Assembly (NCBI GenBank): GCA_964515615.1
Contig: CAZEVI010000024.1
Coordinates: 1-10,598, forward strand
From: CAZEVI01 sp964515615
Lineage (GTDB): Bacteria; Patescibacteriota; UBA1384; XYA2-FULL-43-10; CAINNR01
Reading direction: 5' to 3'
DNA length: 10,598 nucleotides
The first letter of the stretch is position 1. Every line of letters starts with the position of its first letter. The notes below the pieces were generated by a model, which had not been told where the DNA came from, ran no database searches, and worked only from the letters and a program-made list of their open reading frames with translations. Positions 1-4,687 of the stretch are shown piece by piece. A program made the translations under genes and the position numbers.

Positions 1-4
1 GCGA

Positions 5-19
5 GCCCTCGCAGAGGGC
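5..19. other. GC-rich hairpin downstream of tRNA-Ser
   Basis: GCCCTC and GAGGGC form a perfect 6-bp stem around a GCA triloop, about 25 bases beyond the 3' end of the minus-strand tRNA. It could be the stem of a terminator for that tRNA, but any U-tract would lie before base 1 and cannot be seen. Confidence 0.3.
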
Positions 20-43
20 GAGCCAACAAAGACATTTCCCAAT

Positions 44-134
44 TGGCGGAGAGAGAGGGATTCGAACCCTCGAGAGCCTTGCGACCCTACACGCTTTCCA
101 AGCGTGCGCACTAGACCAACTGTGCGATCTCTCC
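44..134 (-). tRNA. tRNA-Ser (anticodon GGA)
   Basis: On the minus strand the acceptor arms GGAGAGA and TCTCTCC pair, followed by discriminator G and an encoded CCA tail (bases 44-46). The T arm is GAGGG-TTCGAAT-CCCTC. The anticodon stem CACGC/GCGTG encloses the loop TTGGAAA, giving anticodon GGA (complement of bases 97-99), which reads UCC and UCU. A long variable arm with a GCAA loop between GGGTC and GGCTC marks a class II tRNA and supports serine. The length is 91 nt including CCA. Confidence 0.97.
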
Positions 135-210
135 AAATTGTGATTACTACCCCCCCATAATTTAACATATTTAAGCTCAAAAATCCATTTTATTGTATTG
201 AGTTCTTTAA

Positions 211-241
211 ATAAAAAAAGCCCACGCTGTTATGCGAGGGC
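211..241 (-). terminator. Rho-independent terminator of the minus-strand hypothetical gene
   Basis: Read on the minus strand, GCCCTCGC, a six-base loop ATAACA and GCGTGGGC form an 8-bp stem with one T-T mismatch, followed by TTTTTTTAT. It begins about 15 bases after the stop of the 256-621 gene, which supports that gene being real and on the minus strand. Confidence 0.85.
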
Positions 242-255
242 AAAGTGATTAGGTT

Positions 256-621
256 CTAAATTGTCAGAGCCATTTGCTTTGGTTTCGGTTTTTTTGTTTG
301 TTCGGGAGCTTTTTTAGCTTCTTGTTTTTTTCGCTTAGCTGCTACAATTTTGCTTTTTCGGCGACCATCGATTCGAATTTCAGATCGGATAAATTCAACT
401 GTAAAGCCGGTTTCATCTGGAAAAATAATAATTCCTTTTTTGTTAGCAAACCCGCAAGCCTGCCGAATAGCTTGTGTGCGGTTATCTTCGCTATCGTCGG
501 ATACACAAGACGTGATTTTTTGCTGGACAACTCGATTATTATTATGGCGCTTATTTTCTGGAAGTTTGTTATGCCCGACCGAATAAATCAAGATAAAATT
601 CCCCTTAGCCAACCGGACCAC
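256..621 (-). CDS. Hypothetical protein with a Lys/Arg-rich C-terminal tail
   Basis: A 121-residue protein with no family I can recognise. Residues 44-86 are mixed charged and hydrophobic and look like a small folded alpha/beta unit (GIIIFPDETGFTVEF at 63-77). Residues 87-116 are a basic, Ala/Pro/Lys-rich tail that could bind nucleic acid; that is inference. The chosen start is GTG, with AGGAAGG only 2 nt upstream (bases 624-630), an unusually short spacing, so the start is uncertain. An in-frame TAG lies a little further upstream. The nearby ATG is out of frame and opens only 11 codons. The gene has a strong promoter upstream and a hairpin terminator downstream, and it diverges from rubrerythrin. 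An overlapping plus-strand frame has no such signals. The stop is TAG. Confidence 0.65.
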   Translation of the reverse strand: MVRLAKGNFILIYSVGHNKLPENKRHNNNRVVQQKITSCVSDDSEDNRTQAIRQACGFANKKGIIIFPDETGFTVEFIRSEIRIDGRRKSKIVAAKRKKQEAKKAPEQTKKPKPKQMALTI

Positions 622-653
622 ATCCTTCCTGATGAGGTAAATTTTCTATCTGA

Positions 654-683
654 ATAATAACACAAAATATCAGAAATTGTCAA
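654..683 (-). promoter_or_regulatory. Sigma-70 promoter for the minus-strand hypothetical gene
   Basis: On the minus strand a perfect TTGACA -35 box (678-683) is followed after 18 nt by TATTAT (654-659), one mismatch from consensus. The predicted transcript start is near base 647, leaving a leader of about 25 nt before the GTG. Confidence 0.7.
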
Positions 684-684
684 G

Positions 685-698
685 TTGTAAAATTACAA
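685..698. promoter_or_regulatory. Candidate operator dyad in the divergent promoter region
   Basis: TTGTAA and TTACAA form a perfect 6-bp inverted repeat with a 2-nt centre. It covers the -35 box and part of the spacer of the rubrerythrin promoter. In other bacteria rubrerythrin is often under peroxide- or metal-sensing repressors such as PerR, but the site is not a clear match to a PerR box, so the regulator is unknown. Confidence 0.45.
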
Positions 699-713
699 TC
701 TTGGCGGTATAAT
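685..713 (+). promoter_or_regulatory. Sigma-70 promoter of the rubrerythrin gene
   Basis: TTGTAA (685-690), a 17-nt spacer and a perfect TATAAT (708-713) lie 31 nt upstream of the rubrerythrin ATG. The -35 box is next to the -35 box of the divergent minus-strand promoter, so one bound protein could affect both directions. Confidence 0.75.
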
Positions 714-744
714 TTAGGCATAATCATTAGATTAAGGAGCCAAA

Positions 745-1299
745 ATGGAAACAAAAAAGAATTTACTCAAAGCAATGACCGGCGAATCGCTGGCTAGAAA
801 CAAATATACTTTTTTTGCCAAAGAGGCGCGAAAAGAGGGGCTCGAGTGGATTGCCAGAGTTTTTGAAGAAACCGCAGACAATGAGCGAGCACACGCCGAA
901 GAAGAATATGAACAGATCGATGTTGACACGTTAATGGAAAATTCCTACGATGTTCCGAAACTCGGAAAAACTTTAGAAAATTTGCGCCATGCCGCAGAAG
1001 GCGAAAAGTTCGAATACACGGAAATGTACCCGAATTTTCAAAAAATTGCAGAAGAAGAGGGCGATGGGAAAGCAACAACTTTGTTCAAAGAAATTAAGGA
1101 AGTTGAAGGAAAGCATGCCGAACGTTACACAAAATTGGCTGATCTTTTAGAAACTGGAAAACTTTATAAAAGCGATAATGAAATTGAATGGAAATGCTTA
1201 AATTGTGGCTATATCCACAAGGGGACGGAAGCTCCAGACCCCTGCCCGCTATGTAAAAAAGCTCAAGGCTGGTATATGGGAATTAGCGTAGTCAGATAA
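745..1299 (+). CDS. Rubrerythrin (diiron peroxide reductase with rubredoxin domain)
   Basis: The protein has 184 residues. It reduces hydrogen peroxide to water in the cytoplasm of anaerobes and microaerophiles using a diiron centre, with electrons passing through a rubredoxin-type FeS4 site. The N-terminal four-helix ferritin-like domain (about 1-138) carries the expected ligands: Glu14, the pair Glu47/His50 (ERAH), glutamates around 87-93, and Glu121/His124 (EGKH). The C-terminal rubredoxin domain (about 148-178) has Cys151/Cys154 (CLNC) and Cys167/Cys170 (CPLC). Length and domain order are normal. AAGGAG lies 5 nt before the ATG, so the start is secure. The gene is monocistronic, with its own promoter and terminator, and ends in TAA. 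No rubredoxin reductase partner is visible. Confidence 0.97.
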   Translation: METKKNLLKAMTGESLARNKYTFFAKEARKEGLEWIARVFEETADNERAHAEEEYEQIDVDTLMENSYDVPKLGKTLENLRHAAEGEKFEYTEMYPNFQKIAEEEGDGKATTLFKEIKEVEGKHAERYTKLADLLETGKLYKSDNEIEWKCLNCGYIHKGTEAPDPCPLCKKAQGWYMGISVVR

Positions 1300-1310
1300 A
1301 TTATAAAATA

Positions 1311-1338
1311 AAAAGGCGTCCAATTTCGGATGCTTTTT
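1311..1338 (+). terminator. Rho-independent terminator of rubrerythrin
   Basis: AAAAGGCGTCC and GGATGCTTTTT pair with two G-U wobbles around the loop AATTTC, and the 3' arm itself supplies the T-run. It starts about 12 bases after the rubrerythrin stop codon. Confidence 0.85.
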
Positions 1339-1351
1339 ATATATTCAAAGT

Positions 1352-1446
1352 AAATCATCCGCGTTAGCGGGTGTGTGTTTGAAGCGTTAACGTCAAACAA
1401 GCTAAAATAAAATCATCCCACCATAGGTAGGAAGGAGGTGATTTTT
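1352..1446 (+). other. Hairpin-rich leader with repeated anti-Shine-Dalgarno-like segments
   Basis: Two hairpins follow each other: CATCCGC/GCGGGTG around GTTA (1356-1373) and TGTTTGA/TCAAACA around a 10-nt loop (1376-1399). The nonamer AAATCATCC occurs twice (1352-1360 and 1410-1418). Either copy can pair, with one bulged base, to GGTGATTT in the strong Shine-Dalgarno sequence at 1432-1441. A weaker hairpin, CCcACC-ATA-GGTaGG, lies between the second copy and that site. This could be a translation-controlling leader or a small RNA; I recognise no known riboswitch class. Confidence 0.35.
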
Positions 1447-1447
1447 T

Positions 1448-1501
1448 ATGCAAGAAAAATATTATAAGCTCTATCATCTATCATCTTTGCAAAAAATGTA
1501 A
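1448..1501 (+). CDS. Possible 17-residue leader peptide
   Basis: ATG at 1448 follows AAGGAGGTGAT (1432-1442), an essentially full-length complement of the 16S rRNA 3' end, with 9 nt from GGAGG to the ATG. The frame reads MQEKYYKLYHLSSLQKM and stops at TAA. It is rich in Tyr, Lys and Leu. The ribosome binding site is the strongest in the window yet serves only this short frame. It may be a leader peptide, a microprotein, or the remnant of a lost longer gene. The next gene starts 51 nt downstream with what looks like its own promoter. Confidence 0.4.
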   Translation: MQEKYYKLYHLSSLQKM

Positions 1502-1533
1502 ACGTGCACTGTGTTTAAAATTTTTTTTGTTTG

Positions 1534-1542
1534 TGTTATATT
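1534..1542 (+). promoter_or_regulatory. Extended -10 promoter giving a near-leaderless mRNA
   Basis: TGT followed by TATATT (1537-1542) is an extended -10 element. The expected transcript start is near base 1549, only a few bases before the ATG at 1553. The upstream -35 candidate (TTTAAA) is weak and no Shine-Dalgarno sequence is present, so translation is probably leaderless. Confidence 0.5.
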
Positions 1543-1552
1543 TTAGTCGAAA

Positions 1553-2194
1553 ATGAAAACAATCAATGACTTATTAAAATTAGTTGATGATATTTATTCT
1601 GTCTCCGACAATCGTCTGTATGATCTTGACGATATGTTTTATTACCATCTAAAATGGTTACTCCGTTTTACCGAAGCGAGAAAAAAGGGCCGAAAAGAAA
1701 AGCTTTGTGAGGATTTAATTATTGCAATTGCTTGGTATCTCTCAATTATTAATCGGTTTAATATTGATTTAAAAAAAAATTTGTTAAGTCGCTATTCTTT
1801 CAAATGTCCGTTTTGCTTGGATATTCCTTGCAGCTGTGAGGAAACTGAACATCGAACAGCAAAAAAAACCGGTCGGCCGGTTTCCGGAAAACCGGAAAAT
1901 ATATCCGACTGGCAAAAAATGGTTGGGAAAATCTATCCCGACGAATATGAATTTAAGAGTTTGGAGATTCTGCACCATCAAGATATTTTTTATCAAACTT
2001 TTCGAAAATTTCGCAAATCGTCAGCGCAACGAAATTTTCATCAGGTCGAAATTGCCAGCGCTGATTATTTTGTCGAGCTTTTGAAACTTTGTAATAGTTT
2101 GAATATCGATCTTGAAAAAGATTTTTTCAAGCTTTTCTCTGTTGGTTGTTTTATCTGTCACAAAACTCCTTGCGAGTGTTTCTACTCTGAATGA
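1553..2194 (+). CDS. Tandem MazG-like protein with two C-x2-C-x4-C-x-C clusters
   Basis: The 213-residue protein looks like two copies of one unit. Copy 1 (about 22-95) has a helix resembling the last helix of MazG-type NTP pyrophosphohydrolases (EDLIIAIAWYL...NRFNIDL, 53-73), then Cys85/88/93/95. Copy 2 (about 127-209) has the matching SADYFVELL...NSLNIDL (169-187), then Cys199/202/207/209. The MazG link is inferred from the A-W/L-L...N-x-IDL pattern and is tentative. The ExxD metal motif looks incomplete in both copies (Asp replaced by Ile in copy 1, Glu by Ala in copy 2), so catalysis is doubtful. The Cys clusters probably bind zinc. No ribosome binding site is seen; the start rests on the -10 box just upstream. 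It ends in TGA. A basic linker (101-118) joins the copies. Confidence 0.75.
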   Translation: MKTINDLLKLVDDIYSVSDNRLYDLDDMFYYHLKWLLRFTEARKKGRKEKLCEDLIIAIAWYLSIINRFNIDLKKNLLSRYSFKCPFCLDIPCSCEETEHRTAKKTGRPVSGKPENISDWQKMVGKIYPDEYEFKSLEILHHQDIFYQTFRKFRKSSAQRNFHQVEIASADYFVELLKLCNSLNIDLEKDFFKLFSVGCFICHKTPCECFYSE

Positions 2195-2297
2195 TTCAAT
2201 AAATTAGATCCCAAAAAAAGATTACTTTTTGCCGGCGTTTTTTTGCACCATCTATCATAGAATTGTTGAGATGCACATTAACAAGGAGGCGATTGAA

Positions 2298-2810
2298 GTG
2301 GAAAAATTGAAACTCAGCGGCAGAAAATTTGAGTTAGAATTAGAATATCAGGTGAAAAGATACAGTTATTCAGAAACGATTGATCGCTACTGTAATGTTA
2401 CAAGATATAATATATACTGGCATGGTCAGGGAAGGTTGACTGACCTTCGAAATGACGACTCAAAAATATTTAAAGATCCTCAAACTTTTCTTTGACAAAC
2501 CGAGAAATTTAACGAAAAATATATTGGTGGCAATTTCTTTTATCAGAATCTTTCTCGAATTTTGTTTATAGCATCGCCGATTCCCGGCGACTTGTACCGA
2601 GGTGATGCGATTTTCTTCTCGCTTGAAATTGCGATTGATCGTGAAGTAACTGTTGACTATCTCTGCAAAAAAATTGTTGAAATTTTGGTTAAGCTGAGAG
2701 AAGATATTATTAAGAAGCTCTGGATTCCGAGAATTAATTTAAAAGAATTACAATTACTTGGTTTAGTGCCGGAAGCCGATGGCCAAATTACTCTTGGGAT
2801 AACAGTCTGA
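2298..2810 (+). pseudogene. Unknown gene interrupted by one in-frame TGA at 2493
   Basis: GTG at 2298 follows AAGGAGG (2283-2289) with 8 nt spacing and opens 65 codons to a TGA at 2493-2495. The same frame then continues without any stop for 104 more codons to TGA at 2808-2810, directly before a strong terminator. The region between, QTEKFNEKYIGGNFFYQNLS, reads like protein, and the second part has no Shine-Dalgarno sequence and no ATG start. The simplest reading is one 170-codon gene with a nonsense mutation; readthrough or a sequencing error are alternatives. Part 1 is polar with alternating beta-like stretches (GRKFELELEYQV). Part 2 has a mixed helix/strand pattern ending in a beta-like DGQITLGITV. 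I recognise no family in either part. It lies between the MazG-like and NIS-like genes on the same strand. Confidence 0.6.
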
Positions 2811-2821
2811 AAATTAACCCG

Positions 2822-2846
2822 GGACGGAGTAACCTCCGTCCTTTTT
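2822..2846 (+). terminator. Rho-independent terminator after the TGA-interrupted gene
   Basis: GGACGGAG and CTCCGTCC form a perfect 8-bp stem around TAAC, followed by TTTTT. It begins 11 bases after the stop at 2810. That places the true end of the gene there and argues that TGA is a genuine stop in this genome. Confidence 0.93.
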
Positions 2847-2850
2847 AATT

Positions 2851-2880
2851 CAAAAAGTAATCGAGTTGTAATACTTTTTG
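2851..2880. promoter_or_regulatory. 9-bp inverted repeat upstream of the NIS-like gene
   Basis: CAAAAAGTA (2851-2859) and TACTTTTTG (2872-2880) are perfect inverted arms 12 bases apart. The right arm overlaps the -35 box of the promoter at 2878-2906. This is a plausible operator, or an AT-rich hairpin left by the preceding terminator region. Confidence 0.35.
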
Positions 2881-2906
2881 CCAAACAAATCCGTCTTGTA
2901 TATATT
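2878..2906 (+). promoter_or_regulatory. Sigma-70 promoter of the NIS synthetase-like gene
   Basis: TTGCCA (2878-2883), a 17-nt spacer and TATATT (2901-2906). The predicted start near base 2913 gives a leader of about 23 nt. No clear Shine-Dalgarno sequence precedes the ATG at 2936. Confidence 0.6.
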
Positions 2907-2935
2907 ATGTTTGTAAAGAAAATTAAGTAAATATT

Positions 2936-4120
2936 ATGAAACTTGAAAAGATTAACTCAAAAAGCCTTATTTATTTTGAGAATTTTATCAATCAGCGTAA
3001 TTACAGCTGTTTTTGTGATAATTCCGAAGTTGATAAAAAATACCAGCCAAAACATTCGTTTTCTGGATTTGACTTGCCGTATTTCGATCTTGATAAAAAT
3101 AAAGTTGCAATCATTACCGCTAATCCCGATAAGGAGATAAGTAAATTATATCTAAATGATTGCATAAAATTTCCAGTTCACCCGGAGACATTGTCTGTAA
3201 TAAATAGTAAAAATTGCCACTGTCTTGCAGGAAAAATGAAAGTTTATCCGACAGCGTCGACAAGAACAGTCTTAACGAAAGGAAATCCTAAACATTTTCT
3301 AAAACTTCATTTGCCAAAAAGGATTTCGAGATATAATCGGCGTCTGCGTGATACGTCAGTAACGCACAGTATTCTTATTTCTAGAGATTTAGAGAAGACT
3401 TCGTTGCCGGATTTTTTTGGATTTTTGCCAGAGACAATCGGTGTTTTTCAGATATCAGAGAAATGGGGTTATATAATTAGAGAATTTGACCCAAGACCGC
3501 GAGTCGAAGAAAAGCGTTTTTTAATTCCTTTTTTTGGATTGTATTCGTTTGATGAAAATTATCCTAACCAGCCGAATATGCTTTCGCAATTGGCAAATAG
3601 ATCGGGGAAAGACCCAAAAAGTTTTTTGGTAAAAAATATTCTTGGTCCATTGATACAATCTTGGGCATTTATTGCTAAAAATCGAGGCATTGTTTTGGAA
3701 ATGCATGGCCAAAATACATTGCTGGAAGTTAATTCTGATTTAAAAGTTTGTCGAATTATCTATCGTGATTTTCAAAGTCTGCCGGTTGATTTTGAAATAC
3801 GGAGTGATAATAAATTGGAAAATAAATTTAATAAACATCTTATTGGCCGCGATGGTTTTGTTCGTGAGCAGGAATTTTCGCTGACATACGATTATTTGAT
3901 TTTTCATCATATGATTGTACCCCTAGTCCAAACTTTTGTGAAAGAATTTGGGTTGGATGCTAAATTTTTTTATTTTTGTTTAAGAGAAATATTGCACAAT
4001 TCTTTTAAGAATTATAAGGACTTTTTTCCAGAAGATGTGAGTTTTAGGTTTAAAAACAAAGTTTTTTCAAATAATGAGTCGGAATTGGAAGAAGTTCCCG
4101 GTCAACCAATTTGGCACTGA
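2936..4120 (+). CDS. Short IucA/IucC-family (NIS siderophore synthetase-like) protein
   Basis: The protein has 394 residues. NIS synthetases adenylate a carboxylate such as citrate and condense it with an amine or alcohol, usually in siderophore assembly. Visible family motifs in order: FPVHP (79-83); PTASTRT (105-111, with Ser108 and Arg110 of the ATP-binding S-x-R); KLHLPKRISRYNRRLR (123-138, Lys and Arg of the nucleotide site); EMHGQN (255-260, with the His257/Asn260 pair); and YRDFQ (276-280). It is much shorter than the usual 580-620 residues: the N-terminal region before the HPxHP-type motif is reduced to about 78 residues. An in-frame TAA 12 nt upstream fixes the start. I see no FhuF-type iron-sulfur cysteine motif. 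No amine-donor, hydroxylase, exporter or receptor genes are visible, so the product is unknown. The gene looks AT-rich and ends in TGA. Confidence 0.8.
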   Translation: MKLEKINSKSLIYFENFINQRNYSCFCDNSEVDKKYQPKHSFSGFDLPYFDLDKNKVAIITANPDKEISKLYLNDCIKFPVHPETLSVINSKNCHCLAGKMKVYPTASTRTVLTKGNPKHFLKLHLPKRISRYNRRLRDTSVTHSILISRDLEKTSLPDFFGFLPETIGVFQISEKWGYIIREFDPRPRVEEKRFLIPFFGLYSFDENYPNQPNMLSQLANRSGKDPKSFLVKNILGPLIQSWAFIAKNRGIVLEMHGQNTLLEVNSDLKVCRIIYRDFQSLPVDFEIRSDNKLENKFNKHLIGRDGFVREQEFSLTYDYLIFHHMIVPLVQTFVKEFGLDAKFFYFCLREILHNSFKNYKDFFPEDVSFRFKNKVFSNNESELEEVPGQPIWH

Positions 4121-4144
4121 ATAAATAGCTAAAAATTAATTTTC

Positions 4145-4174
4145 TTGACTTGTAGTATTCTAAAATACTACAAT
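4145..4174 (+). promoter_or_regulatory. Promoter with embedded 10-bp palindromic operator
   Basis: TTGACT (4145-4150), an 18-nt spacer and TACAAT (4169-4174) form a promoter. Inside it, TTGTAGTATT (4150-4159) and AATACTACAA (4164-4173) are perfect 10-bp inverted arms 4 nt apart. They fill the spacer and overlap the -10 box. A bound dimer here should block transcription of the 4206 gene. The outer TTGTA/TACAA matches the outer bases of the dyad at 685-698, which may or may not reflect a shared regulator. Confidence 0.7.
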
Positions 4175-4205
4175 TCCTTTAGCATTATCAAAAGGGGGAA
4201 TGACT

Positions 4206-4631
4206 ATGCTCGCATCCAGACAAAATATTCAGTTTGAATATGAAGGTATACATTTTCAGGTCATGGTGCGGAGCTGGGAAGTTGAAGAGCGCGTAAAACA
4301 AGCAGCGATTCGTCGCTACAACTATCGAGTAAAAAATCTTCTGATTCGTTCCAATGGCGAAATTACGATTGATTGGGAAAATTTTGTAAACATGATCAGA
4401 AATAATTCGGCCGATTTGTCTGATCTTCTGATATGTCTAAAACAAATCGGAATATTGACTGAAATGGATGATTGTTGGATTGTTTTGTCTAATGGGATAC
4501 AGGTTGTTTGTCCGGCTGATGGCAAATATCCACTTTTGTTTGCAAAAAAGGTTGAAGCTGACCAATTTATGGAGGCATTTAAGCATTTAGTGAGTGGAAA
4601 ATTGGAAGTTTTCCATTTGCTTAAAACCTGA
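4206..4631 (+). CDS. Conserved-looking hypothetical protein, 141 residues
   Basis: I recognise no family. The chosen start is the second ATG (4206), because AAAGGGGGA (4191-4199) sits about 7 nt before it. The ATG at 4200 would add two residues but leaves almost no spacing. The N-terminal part looks beta-rich (IQFEYEGIHFQVMVRSWEV). A basic helical stretch follows (VEERVKQAAIRRYNYRVKN), then a Leu-rich helix (SDLLICLKQIGILTE) and a beta-like segment (CWIVLSNGIQVVC) with two cysteines. There is no signal peptide or membrane segment, so it is probably cytoplasmic. It is transcribed alone behind a strong palindromic operator and ends in a strong terminator. This suggests a tightly regulated single gene, perhaps under the same control as the NIS-like gene upstream; its role is unknown. 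It ends in TGA. Confidence 0.75.
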   Translation: MLASRQNIQFEYEGIHFQVMVRSWEVEERVKQAAIRRYNYRVKNLLIRSNGEITIDWENFVNMIRNNSADLSDLLICLKQIGILTEMDDCWIVLSNGIQVVCPADGKYPLLFAKKVEADQFMEAFKHLVSGKLEVFHLLKT

Positions 4632-4637
4632 CTTATT

Positions 4638-4665
4638 GGGATGGAATCTCTTCCATCCCTTTTTT
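4638..4665 (+). terminator. Rho-independent terminator after the 141-residue gene
   Basis: GGGATGGAA and TTCCATCCC form a perfect 9-bp stem around TCTC, followed by six T. It starts 6 bases after the stop codon and separates the accessory block from dnaG. Confidence 0.95.
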
Positions 4666-4669
4666 AATA

Positions 4670-4678
4670 TGCTATATT
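4670..4678 (+). promoter_or_regulatory. Extended -10 promoter giving a leaderless dnaG mRNA
   Basis: TGC followed by TATATT (4673-4678) is an extended -10 box directly after the terminator. The predicted start near base 4685 is 3 nt before the dnaG ATG at 4688. There is no Shine-Dalgarno sequence, so the message is probably leaderless. Confidence 0.55.
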
Positions 4679-4687
4679 AAAATTACT

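Noticed and set aside
150..156. Run of seven C upstream of the tRNA on its minus strand
   Set aside because: It lies in non-coding DNA with no frame to phase-vary and no clear promoter spacing role.
274..657. Plus-strand 127-codon frame opposite the minus-strand hypothetical gene
   Set aside because: It has no ribosome binding site, and the start region is Phe-rich because it is the complement of a Lys-rich tail. The minus-strand gene has both a promoter and a terminator.
2209..2247. Possible terminator after the MazG-like gene (A-run, GCCGGC, T-run)
   Set aside because: The only clean pairing is AAAAAG/CTTTTT, which is too weak, and GCCGGC cannot form a hairpin with a real loop.
1475..2258. 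Shared 10-mer CATCTATCAT at 1475 and 2249
   Set aside because: It is short and AT-rich, in unrelated contexts, with no extension on either side; probably chance.
2493..2495. Alternative genetic code (TGA as glycine) to explain the split gene
   Set aside because: TGA ends the genes at 2810 and 4631 directly before terminators, and the long core genes contain no in-frame TGA while using GGA freely.
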